NCBI GenBank assembly: GCA_959018045.1
Contig: CAUEJN010000002.1
Location: 1 to 64,000, forward strand
Length of the DNA: 64,000 nucleotides
Reading direction: 5' to 3'
From: an uncultured Butyricicoccus sp.
GTDB taxonomy: Bacteria > Bacillota > Clostridia > Oscillospirales > Butyricicoccaceae
Positions 57,088-64,000 of the stretch are shown in pieces. Each line of letters starts with the position of its first letter. The first letter of the stretch is position 1. Position numbers and translations under genes: made by a program. The notes under the pieces are model-generated. The model did no database searches. It was not told the origin of the DNA and worked only from the letters and a program-made list of their open reading frames with translations.

Positions 57088-57385
57088 TGTATATGTATAT
57101 ATCGCGGTCATGGCGCTGGTGACTTACCTCATCCGCGTCCTTCCCTTGACTTTAATCCGCCGCCAGATTCAAAACCGTACCATCCGCTCGTTTTTGTTCT
57201 ATATGCCTTACGCAACCTTGGCCGTCATGACTTTCCCGGCCATCCTGAGCGCAACCGGTACCCCGTGGTCGGCTCTCGTCGGCTTAATTGTCGCCGCTGC
57301 GATGGCATGGCGCGGCTGTTCATTGTTCACCGTCGCAAGCGTCGCCTGCGTCGCGGTGTTCGCCGCCGAATGCGTCTTGCTCTGA
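57077..57385 (+). CDS. azlD: AzlD-family exporter subunit
   Basis: A 102-residue membrane protein with four hydrophobic segments and the AzlD motif LVTYLIRVLPLTLI. Partner of AzlC. It overlaps azlC by 11 bp, with GGAGG inside the azlC end, so translation is coupled. Length is typical of the family. Confidence 0.93.
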   Translation: MQPNVYVYIAVMALVTYLIRVLPLTLIRRQIQNRTIRSFLFYMPYATLAVMTFPAILSATGTPWSALVGLIVAAAMAWRGCSLFTVASVACVAVFAAECVLL

Positions 57386-57386
57386 A

Positions 57387-57612
57387 TCCCGCCCGCAGGC
57401 GCAATAAAGTTTCGATCAAACCTTTTCAAAGGTTTGCGGGTTCTCAGGGCAGAGCCCTGAGTCGTGTCCCGCAGGACACGAAATCTCCTATTGATTCCCG
57501 GTGTCCGACCCGGGAATCAATAAAAAAAGATGAAAAGCGCCGCCCGCAGGCGGCAAGATTCCCCCGCGGCTGAAAGCCGCTCATGAAAACCGACCTGCCG
57601 GATCGGTTTTCT
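57387..57612. repeat. Stem-loop mosaic array, copy 15
   Basis: Starts 1 nt after the azlD stop. Modules: CCCGCCCGCAGGCG, AAACCTTTTCAAAGGTTT, CTCAGGGCAGAGCCCTGAG, CGTGTCCCGCAGGACACG, TTGATTCCCGG...CCGGGAATCAA, GCCGCCCGCAGGCGGC, GCGGCTGAAAGCCGC, and a closing AAAACCGA...TCGGTTTT hairpin plus TTTTTTT that acts as terminator. Confidence 0.85.
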
Positions 57613-57726
57613 TTTTTTACCCCTAATTCTGTAATCAATCTATCACTTTCCCTCAGCCCTTCCCCGTGATACAATGGGTTTAAGGCAACCGCCCGTTGTC
57701 GATCACCCCAAAGGAGGACAATCGTT

Positions 57727-59253
57727 ATGGTCAAAACCCGTCTGATCGCCGCGGCATTGGCCGCCTGCCTGCTTACCACCCCAGCCATGGCAGCGCCTGC
57801 CGACCAGCAAAGCGATGCCGACCTGCTGCGCACCCTGGGCCTGTTCCAAGGCACCGAAGCCGGGGACGCACTCGACCAGAACCTCACCCGCGCCGAAGCC
57901 GCGGTAATGCTGGTGCGCCTGTACGGTGCAGCCGATGGGATGGCCGCCCAGACCTACCCCACTCCCTTTACCGACCTGTCCGATTGGTCGAAACCCTACG
58001 TCAGCTGGCTCTATCAGCACGGACTGACCCACGGCACCAGCCAGACGACGTACTCCCCCAATGACCCCATCACCAAACAGTCCTATCTGCTGTTTTTGGG
58101 TCGCGCACTGGGCTACGCGGATAATGATACCGCAACTGGTAAGAGCTTCGTCAGCGCAGCCGATTACCAGGCCGCACAGGGTCAAACCCTGACACGCGGG
58201 GAAGCCGTGTCGCTGACCGTAGACGCATTGTTCTCCACCACTTCCTCCGGCGTTGCCTTCTCGGCCGTGCTCATCGAACAGGGCGCAATCGACGCTGAGA
58301 CCTTCGCCCTCGCCGCAGGCGACCGCCCGACTATCCCGGCGGTGAACGCCGCTGCTCTGCAAAATTCGGTGTGGGATGTGCGCAGAATGGAGAACGGACA
58401 GGTCAAGGTTGTGCGCAGACAGGACGATAAGGTGCGCGCAACGTCAAACCGTACCTTCGACCGCGCAATTACGACAACGGGCGTGGATGGTATTTTTGCC
58501 TATGACAGCACGACGCTGTACTACCTCGACCCGGAAACCCTGTCGGACATTAAAATCGCCGATTTATCGTCTTTCTTCAACGAGACCGAACAAGGCTATA
58601 TTGATGCGCTGGGCAGTATGAACGGCACGACGCTGTTTTGCATGAGTGATCCGACCGCGTCGAGCGCCTACCGATTCTATACTTGGTCGCCCGCGAGCGG
58701 CTGGCGGCTGGTGCTGAACGGCACGGGCGCACTGGGACAGGTCAATACCTTGTCCACCGTCGAGGGCAAGTACTTTTCGGGCACGTTCGGTATTTTATCG
58801 GTCGGACTGGACGGCAGTACACGGGTGCTGACGCGCACACCGTGTTATGCCATGACCCTGCTCGGCGGCATTCTGTATTTCATCCCGGACGCATCGGTCA
58901 AGCGCACCGACGGATACAGCGACGGCGGCCACGAGGTGCGTATGCTGGCGATGGGTAAGGAGAGCACGGTGCTGACCCTGCCGACCGGCAGCGCTTACCC
59001 GATCTGTCTGGAGACGGTCACCGGGGCATCGCCCGACGGCACAATCACCGCGCGCGGCACATGGCACGCAGCCGACGGCAGCAATGAATGGCACGTCACC
59101 TTCTCGGGCAAGGGCAGCGACGTGCGCGTCGTGGACGCGGACAATCAGCACAACGTCCCGGACGACCTGAACGGCCTGTACAGCGCGTCCGAACATATGA
59201 AGTGGTGGGCGAACACGCTGGGACTGACCACGGGAAAGATCGCCCAAACCTGA
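57727..59253 (+). CDS. Exported SLH-domain protein
   Basis: A 508-residue secreted protein. Signal peptide 1-22 (LIAAALAACLLTTPAMA, cleaved at AMA-AP). Two or three S-layer homology repeats follow to about residue 180 (LTRAEAAVMLVRLYG, FTDLSDWSKPYVSWLYQHGL, ITKQSYLLFLGRALGY), which bind secondary cell-wall polymers. The rest is a beta-rich region with propeller-like repeats (DGIFAYDSTTLYYLDPE, SMNGTTLFCMSDPTASSAY) of unknown role. AAAGGAGG lies before the ATG. Monocistronic. Confidence 0.88.
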   Translation: MVKTRLIAAALAACLLTTPAMAAPADQQSDADLLRTLGLFQGTEAGDALDQNLTRAEAAVMLVRLYGAADGMAAQTYPTPFTDLSDWSKPYVSWLYQHGLTHGTSQTTYSPNDPITKQSYLLFLGRALGYADNDTATGKSFVSAADYQAAQGQTLTRGEAVSLTVDALFSTTSSGVAFSAVLIEQGAIDAETFALAAGDRPTIPAVNAAALQNSVWDVRRMENGQVKVVRRQDDKVRATSNRTFDRAITTTGVDGIFAYDSTTLYYLDPETLSDIKIADLSSFFNETEQGYIDALGSMNGTTLFCMSDPTASSAYRFYTWSPASGWRLVLNGTGALGQVNTLSTVEGKYFSGTFGILSVGLDGSTRVLTRTPCYAMTLLGGILYFIPDASVKRTDGYSDGGHEVRMLAMGKESTVLTLPTGSAYPICLETVTGASPDGTITARGTWHAADGSNEWHVTFSGKGSDVRVVDADNQHNVPDDLNGLYSASEHMKWWANTLGLTTGKIAQT

Positions 59254-59436
59254 CACCCGCGCCGCAAAACCCCTATCTATAAATTTTTCTTATCAATAGA
59301 TAACGTACAATCATGCACCTCTGGCGTGCTTTTTTGTGCGATATCGCTCTGTGTAAACCCCGTTCCCCGTGTTATAATAAAAGGCAGCGACTACGACAGG
59401 AACAAAACACACGCCATCCAAGGAGGCTTATTATTC

Positions 59437-60975
59437 ATGAAGCAGGAGATCATTCAGAGATTCCGGGACGACCTGGAACAGTTTAACGATGCCACCCGCA
59501 AGTATTATGCCGGAGAGATCGACCGCAACACCTACAAGGGCATTTCGGGCGGTTTCGGCAGCTATTCCGAGCGCGACGGCGAGCGCGGCATGCTGCGCCT
59601 GCGCATGACCGGCGGCCGCGTGGACAAGGACAAGCTGTCCTTTATCGTCGATTCGGCCAATGCTTACGGCATCGACACGATGAAGATGACCACCTGCGAG
59701 ACCATCCAGCTGCACCACCTGACCGCCGAGCAGATCGTCGAGCTGTCTGCCAAGGCGCTCGATCACGGTATTTTCTGCCGCGGCGGCGGCGGTGACCACC
59801 CCCGCAACGTCATGGCACCCCCGCTGTCCGGTGTACAGCCGGGTGAGACCTTCGACGTCATGCCTTACGCCTACGCGGTTGGCGATTACCTGCTGTCCAT
59901 CCTGTACGACATCAAGATGCCCCGTAAGCTCAAGGTCGGCTTTGCCAACCATCCGAGCAACATCACCCACGCGACCATCCGCGACCTGGGATTTGTTGCA
60001 CGCGAGGACGGCACGTTTGATGTATATTCTGCGGGCGGTATGGGTCCGAATGCACGTCTTGGCATGAAGATGGCCGAGGCTGTACCGGGTTCCGAGCTGC
60101 TCTACTACGTCCGCGCAATGGTTGACACCTTCCTTGCGCACGGCAACTACGAGATGCGTGCCAAGGCGCGTACCCGCTATATGCCGGTTGCCATGGGGGA
60201 GGACGCATACCGCGCGGCATTCCTTCAGAATGTTGCAACCCGCAAGGCTGCGGGCGGTCTTGACCTGACCGTTACCGAGACCCCGGTCACCAAGACCGGC
60301 GCAGGCGAGATTTCGGGCAAGCGCATCGTTGCACAGAAGCAGCCCGGCCTGTTTGCGGTTTCCTATCACCCGCTGGGCGGCACCCCGTCACGCCAGACCC
60401 TGACCGCACTGCGCGATAGCATCGCGGACATGGAAGCGGTCGAGATTCGCCTGGGCGCGGACGGCACCATGTATGTCATCAACTGCACGGCAGACGAGGC
60501 ACGGCGCGTGCTGAACGTGACCGCAGACGGCGCAGAGACGCTGTTCGAGCACTCGGTATCGTGCATTGGTGCGCTGATCTGCCAGCAGGGCGCACGCGAC
60601 TCGCAGGGCCTGTATCATGCCTGCGTGGACGCGGTTCGCCAGGCAAACATCCCGGACGGCGCACTGCCCCAGATTCACATTTCGGGCTGTCCGTCCTCGT
60701 GCGGTACCCATCAGATCGGCGCACTGGGCTTCCACGGCGGCGTTAAGATCGTGGACAAGAAGCCGCTGCCCGCATTCACCCTGCATGTCGGTGGTTCGGC
60801 TGCGCTCGGCCACGAGCACCTCGCAGAGAACTGGGGCCCGATGCTCGAGGAGTGCATCCCGGCATTCCTGGTCGAGGTTGGCCAGACGGTTGCAGCAGCC
60901 GGCCAGTCGTTTGCCGAGTGGCTGCCCGCGCACATGGACGACCTGCGCGCGATTGCAAAGCCCTACCTGGACTAA
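59437..60975 (+). CDS. Siroheme nitrite/sulfite reductase
   Basis: A 512-residue enzyme of the ferredoxin-dependent nitrite/sulfite reductase family, with two ferredoxin-like half-domains and a siroheme-4Fe-4S site. The cluster motif is complete: C-x5-C in VSCIGALIC and C-x3-C in ISGCPSSCGTHQ; substrate-side residues lie in GDHPRNVMAPPL and the arginine/lysine blocks KARTRYMP. Whether nitrite or sulfite is reduced is not decidable; assimilatory sulfite reduction is most plausible in a butyrate former. Start after AAGGAGG; monocistronic. Confidence 0.92.
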   Translation: MKQEIIQRFRDDLEQFNDATRKYYAGEIDRNTYKGISGGFGSYSERDGERGMLRLRMTGGRVDKDKLSFIVDSANAYGIDTMKMTTCETIQLHHLTAEQIVELSAKALDHGIFCRGGGGDHPRNVMAPPLSGVQPGETFDVMPYAYAVGDYLLSILYDIKMPRKLKVGFANHPSNITHATIRDLGFVAREDGTFDVYSAGGMGPNARLGMKMAEAVPGSELLYYVRAMVDTFLAHGNYEMRAKARTRYMPVAMGEDAYRAAFLQNVATRKAAGGLDLTVTETPVTKTGAGEISGKRIVAQKQPGLFAVSYHPLGGTPSRQTLTALRDSIADMEAVEIRLGADGTMYVINCTADEARRVLNVTADGAETLFEHSVSCIGALICQQGARDSQGLYHACVDAVRQANIPDGALPQIHISGCPSSCGTHQIGALGFHGGVKIVDKKPLPAFTLHVGGSAALGHEHLAENWGPMLEECIPAFLVEVGQTVAAAGQSFAEWLPAHMDDLRAIAKPYLD

Positions 60976-61010
60976 ACTCCTGTGCCCGCGCACAAATAAG
61001 CAAACAAAAA

Positions 61011-61037
61011 GGACAGTCTTACATAGACTGCCCTTTT
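61011..61037 (+). terminator. Reductase terminator
   Basis: GGACAGTCT/AGACTGCCC stem with a TACAT loop and TTTTC. Confidence 0.8.
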
Positions 61038-61176
61038 CTTATTTGATTTGGTTTGGACGGACTGCGCATGGCAGCCGCCTGGAACTGGTGCATCGGTCGT
61101 GCGAACGCTTTTCCATCTCTTTACTTACCATATCATCAGGCGCCCCGCAGTTGAGACCGGGCGCGAAATTTTATTA

Positions 61177-61217
61177 CAAAAAAGAAAAACCACGTCTGGA
61201 CATCGTGCCCAGCGTGG
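61177..61217 (-). terminator. Terminator of the 30-residue protein gene
   Basis: On the minus strand, CCACGCTGG...CCAGACGTGG stem (one mismatch) then TTTTTCTTTTTT. Confidence 0.75.
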
Positions 61218-61241
61218 AAAAAAGCCATTTACGAGACGAAC

Positions 61242-61334
61242 TTACTTGGTGCTCTCTTCGGAGTCCTTGCCGTAAATCAGGTCGTCAATATCGGGCGTGT
61301 CCGGACGCTGGGGGCGAATCTTGGTCATTAACAT
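61242..61334 (-). CDS. Small protein of 30 residues
   Basis: Begins MLMTKIRPQRPDTPDIDDLI and ends YGKDSEESTK. AAGGAGG lies 11 nt upstream, a consensus promoter 70 bp upstream and a terminator 25 bp beyond the stop: a complete isolated unit. The peptide is rich in proline and acidic residues, with no membrane segment. An internal ATG (third codon) is an alternative start. No family is recognised. Confidence 0.65.
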   Translation of the reverse strand: MLMTKIRPQRPDTPDIDDLIYGKDSEESTK

Positions 61335-61405
61335 AATGGTCTCATCCTCCTTTCGGTTTTATGATGTACTTGGGAGAGGGATTCTTGTTCCCTCATTCCT
61401 TGTAT

Positions 61406-61434
61406 AGTATACCAGAAAAGGATGTCGAGATCAA
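61406..61434 (-). promoter_or_regulatory. Promoter of the 30-residue protein gene
   Basis: TTGATC, a 17-bp spacer and TATACT on the minus strand. Confidence 0.7.
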
Positions 61435-61576
61435 ATGAATTTTATGTAAACTTTATAAGAAGTTTTTCGGAAATATCGTCGAAGGAGCACAAAAAAGGTG
61501 AGATTGCGTCGCAACTATGCGCGATACCGAACGATGTATCAAAATGCGAACAAAAGGGACAAAAAAGAAATTTCGC

Positions 61577-61790
61577 AAAAAAATAAAAGAACCCCCGCTT
61601 TGCCGATGCAGCCCATAATAATAACCTGCACGACTCGGCAGGTGGGTTTCCTATCCCAAGCCGCTGCGCTTCCAACTTCCGCTTTTGATTCGCGGGAGGC
61701 CTGCGCTTGTCAGGGGAGATTTTCGGAATCCCGATTACATAATGTGGGTTTAAAACAAGCTGCTGTCAAACATTGCAGGGGGTCTTAACG
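61577..61790 (-). ncRNA. Structured RNA, possible 6S RNA
   Basis: On the minus strand an outer stem pairs ACCCCC (61783-61778) with GGGGGT (61596-61591), directly followed by TTCTTTTATTTTTTT. Inside are hairpins CCTGC/GCAGG, CCGC/GCGG and GGGA/TCCC, and GCAG/CTGC with CCCA/TGGG pairing toward the base. Total about 200 nt. A long closed rod ending in a T-run fits 6S RNA (ssrS), but I could not confirm its central bubble. It starts about 20 nt after the DUF1292 stop; the only promoter-like TTGACA lies inside it. Confidence 0.5.
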
Positions 61791-61810
61791 GAGTAAGGGA
61801 GGAGAGACGT

Positions 61811-62095
61811 TTATTCGCCGTCTTCCTCGTACATGTCCTCGACGCGCTCCATGACGATCTGGAAAACGCGGTCAGCTTCCTCGTCGTTGTCGACGGAAAC
61901 CAGGACTTCTTCGCCGTCCTCTTCCTCAACCTTGAGGATGACGACCTCGGCCTCTTCATCGACGGCCAGCTCAGCCGGGATAAAGGCCATATACATCGTG
62001 CCGTCTACTTCGACGGTATCGATATGTTCAAATTCAACTTCGTTGCCGTCCTCGTCGGTCAGGACAACGTAATCGTTGCCGAACTGCTCGCTCAT
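61811..62095 (-). CDS. DUF1292 protein
   Basis: A 94-residue acidic protein of the DUF1292 (UPF0473, YrzB-like) family: FGNDYVVLTDEDGNEVEFEH, MAFIPAELAVDEEAEVVILK and a Glu/Asp-rich tail. Function unknown; in Firmicutes it is often near alaS-yrzL-yqgF genes, which are absent here. TGGAGG precedes the ATG. It is divergent from infC and may share a transcript with the structured RNA downstream. Confidence 0.93.
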   Translation of the reverse strand: MSEQFGNDYVVLTDEDGNEVEFEHIDTVEVDGTMYMAFIPAELAVDEEAEVVILKVEEEDGEEVLVSVDNDEEADRVFQIVMERVEDMYEEDGE

Positions 62096-62369
62096 AATGC
62101 GTGAACCTCCATGTAGTAAGATTCTATGCCGCGTGGCGGCCAGGTATTCCTTCCAACATTAGGATAACCGAATCCGGTGTAATTTTCAATAAGTTTTTTT
62201 GGAAAAAGACATAGAAAATTTCCTGAAGGATGGTGCTGGAAGCCGTAAAAGCCACCCGACTTAGGGTATAACTGTACGATATTCGGCAGGATTTGTCAAG
62301 TAAAACCGTCATTTTGCGCATTTTTTTTATTTTTTACATTGGACGGGATAAAAATTACATAAAATATAC

Positions 62370-62398
62370 TTGACAAACGGCAAAAAGCCGATTATACT
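62370..62398 (+). promoter_or_regulatory. Promoter of infC-rpmI-rplT
   Basis: TTGACA (62370-62375), a 17-bp spacer and TATACT (62393-62398). The leader starts near 62405. Confidence 0.8.
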
Positions 62399-62404
62399 AA
62401 TCTG

Positions 62405-62610
62405 GCAACAATTAAGTAAGGCGCAAGGCGCGTGTTCGTGTCTGCCTTCACCCGCAGCTATCCGCAAACGGGTTCACAATGCTATTTTCCTGCTAAGGCT
62501 TCCCTCGGGAAAGTCTGATCTGCGCGGGGATTTGTGAACGAGTGACGGACAGCAGCGGCTGTCCTTTTTTCATGTCAAAATCAACCTTTCGTTTTCACAC
62601 CATAGGAGGT
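62405..62610 (+). promoter_or_regulatory. infC leader with terminator
   Basis: A leader of about 200 nt before infC. The terminator GGACAGC/GCTGTCC with TTTTTT (62546-62571) lies 35 bp before the AGGAGG, so read-through is required for expression. The region upstream has several GC stems that could form the anti-terminator or bind L20. The layout matches the L20 leader that controls infC-rpmI-rplT in Bacillus, where L20 represses the operon. It has not been matched to a specific L20-leader sequence. Confidence 0.6.
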
Positions 62611-62619
62611 GCATTCGCT

Positions 62620-63138
62620 ATTAGCAGCATGGAACATCAGATCAACGAAGAGATCCGCGACAAAGAAGTCCGTCTGATTGCCGACGACGGTGAGCAGCTC
62701 GGTATCGTATCCGCAAAAGAGGCGCTTGATATCGCCATTGAGAGAGGCATGGATCTGGTCAAGATCGCTCCCCAGGCGCAGCCGCCGGTTTGCCGCATCA
62801 TGGACTACGGCAAGTTCCGCTTTGAGCAGGCCAAGCGCGAGAAGGAAGCGCGCAAGAATCAGCGCGTGGTAGAGATCAAGGAGATCCGCCTGACCCCTGG
62901 CATTGACGTAAACGACCTGAAGGTCAAGGTAGGTCATGCGTGCCGTTTCCTCAAGGGCGGCGATAAGGTCAAGGTATCCGTTCGCTTCCGCGGCCGCGAG
63001 GTCACCCATTCTTCCATCGGTCTGGAGCTGCTGCAGCGATTTGCAGAACAGTGCACGGAGTTCGGCGCGGTAGAGAAGCAGCCCAAGCTGGAAGGCCGTC
63101 ACATGCACATGTTCCTGGCCCCCAAGAAGGATAAGTAA
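62620..63138 (+). CDS. infC: Translation initiation factor IF-3
   Basis: A 172-residue factor that binds the 30S subunit and tests start codons. N domain ([20 protein letters not shown]), linker ([20 protein letters not shown]) and C domain ([20 protein letters not shown]) are all present. The start is taken as AUU at 62620, 10 nt after AGGAGGT. This fits the rare AUU start used by IF3 for autoregulation, since IF3 rejects non-AUG starts. An in-frame ATG at 62629 lies 19 nt from the ribosome site and is less likely. First gene of infC-rpmI-rplT. Confidence 0.95.
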   Translation: MSSMEHQINEEIRDKEVRLIADDGEQLGIVSAKEALDIAIERGMDLVKIAPQAQPPVCRIMDYGKFRFEQAKREKEARKNQRVVEIKEIRLTPGIDVNDLKVKVGHACRFLKGGDKVKVSVRFRGREVTHSSIGLELLQRFAEQCTEFGAVEKQPKLEGRHMHMFLAPKKDK

Positions 63139-63202
63139 ACCCAGAGGTGCATCCCCTTTTTCAAAACAAACGGATGCGATACACAGAGAGGAGTTAAATA
63201 AC

Positions 63203-63400
63203 ATGCCTAAGATCAAAACGCACAGCGGTGCAAAGAAGAGATTCAAGGTTTCCAAGAGCGGCAAGATCAAGCGCGCTCATGTTGGCCGCCGTCACATCCT
63301 GACCAAGAAGAACACCAAGCGCCTGCGTCACCTGCGCAAGGAAGGCTTCGCAGACAAGACCAACGTAGCAGAGGTAAAGCGTCTGCTGCCCTACGCGTAA
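63203..63400 (+). CDS. rpmI: 50S ribosomal protein L35
   Basis: A 65-residue basic ribosomal protein: [20 protein letters not shown] and [20 protein letters not shown] are signatures. Ribosome site GAGAGGAG. 64 bp after infC and 41 bp before rplT. Confidence 0.98.
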   Translation: MPKIKTHSGAKKRFKVSKSGKIKRAHVGRRHILTKKNTKRLRHLRKEGFADKTNVAEVKRLLPYA

Positions 63401-63441
63401 ACCGTTTTTCAACAGAGAATATAACAGGAGGCTAACATACA

Positions 63442-63795
63442 ATGGCAAGAGTTAAGGGCGCGATGATGTCGCGCAAGAGAAGAAAGAAGATTCTGAAGCG
63501 TGCCAAGGGCTACTTTGGTGCAAAGTCCACCCACTTTAGAACTGCCAACCAGGCGGTTATGAAGTCGCTGAAGTACGCTTACATCGGCCGTAAGCACAAG
63601 AAGCGTGACTTCCGCCGTCTGTGGATCACCCGTATTTCCGCAGCTTGCAAGGCTTGCGACATCAACTACAGCCGTTTCATGAACGGTCTGAAGAAGGCTG
63701 GCATCGAGATCAACCGCAAGATGCTGTCCGAGCTGGCTGTAAACGACAGCGCTGCATTCTGCGCACTGGTCGAGAAGGCAAAGGCTGCACTCTAA
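63442..63795 (+). CDS. rplT: 50S ribosomal protein L20
   Basis: A 117-residue rRNA-binding protein needed early in 50S assembly. The basic N-terminal extension ([20 protein letters not shown]) reaches into the 23S core; [16 protein letters not shown] and [10 protein letters not shown] end the globular part. In Bacillus it represses the infC operon by binding the leader. AGGAGG lies 10 nt upstream. Confidence 0.98.
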   Translation: MARVKGAMMSRKRRKKILKRAKGYFGAKSTHFRTANQAVMKSLKYAYIGRKHKKRDFRRLWITRISAACKACDINYSRFMNGLKKAGIEINRKMLSELAVNDSAAFCALVEKAKAAL

Positions 63796-63814
63796 GTTTC
63801 AGAGCGTGAAATAG

Positions 63815-63846
63815 AAAGAGGACGTGTAAGGCGTCCTCTTTTTTGT
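63815..63846 (+). terminator. rplT terminator
   Basis: AAAGAGGACG/CGTCCTCTT stem and TTTTTT. The remaining bases to the window end (about 155 nt) are AT-rich, with no feature seen. Confidence 0.92.
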
Positions 63847-64000
63847 TATATACGTTTTTGAATAATAGGTTTTTTAATCTTTTTGGGGTCTATATGCACG
63901 AATGAAATCGGAGTAGCTTGTGACATACTATCTATATTTTCGTCACAGGGCTTTGTAAGAGTTGTTTTCTTCTGAATCTTTAAATTTTTTCTTCTGCGCT

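Overview
This 64 kb window reads as chromosome of a strictly anaerobic, butyrate-forming member of the Clostridia (Oscillospirales, Butyricicoccus/Agathobaculum-like; the genus is an inference). Grounds: a bcd-etfB-etfA operon, a 2[4Fe-4S] ferredoxin, pyruvate phosphate dikinase, a CtsR/McsA/McsB/ClpC regulon, SpoIIIE-type FtsK, DUF1292 and YbjN proteins, Firmicutes-type promoters (TTGACA/TATAAT) and strong AGGAGG ribosome sites, in GC-rich coding DNA. I saw no tRNA, rRNA, CRISPR array, prophage, transposase or IS element.

Layout. 1-5 kb: rnhA, a DUF4914 PEPCK-like P-loop protein, ferredoxin (minus), then ctsR-mcsA-mcsB behind two promoters with CtsR boxes. clpC follows after a repeat-filled gap. 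9-12 kb: MsrQ-like heme membrane protein and an FrhB-family iron-sulfur protein (both minus). 12-18 kb: ppdK, a HAD phosphatase, a zinc-ribbon membrane protein, and a DUF3796 membrane protein with an XRE regulator. 18-22 kb (minus): gntR-ABC ATPase-permease, yjbQ, rfbA. 22-30 kb: ftsK/spoIIIE, flavin reductase, and a two-component system whose regulator and kinase genes are separated by two yjbN paralogues. 30-33 kb: bcd-etfBA. 33-36 kb: tepA (minus) and a SARP/BTAD regulator (plus), separated by a cluster of DnaA boxes. 36-41 kb: two NSS symporters in tandem and an M18 aminopeptidase. 41-49 kb (minus): prfA-sua5-coaE, a YdcF-like protein, an ABC-F ATPase, a degenerate GDPD and a cyclophilin. 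49-57 kb: a GT2 transferase, DUF624 (minus), a GH4-PfkB-LacI sugar operon, a 32-residue protein unit and azlCD. 57-64 kb: an SLH-domain protein, a siroheme nitrite/sulfite reductase, a 30-residue protein unit (minus), a structured RNA (possibly 6S, minus), DUF1292 (minus), and infC-rpmI-rplT behind an attenuator-like leader with an AUU start for infC.

The most striking feature is not a gene. Fifteen intergenic mosaics, about 5.4 kb in total, are built from the same small stem-loop modules in a fixed order. The linkers are conserved, while the stems differ from copy to copy with both arms changed together. They occur only next to gene 3' ends (tandem or convergent neighbours) and are absent from all seven divergent promoter gaps. 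The second notable non-coding feature is a threefold 30-bp repeat made only of DnaA-box-like 9-mers, far from any dnaA gene. Two short protein units, each with its own promoter, ribosome site and terminator, and an approximately 210-nt structured RNA are further candidates for undescribed elements.
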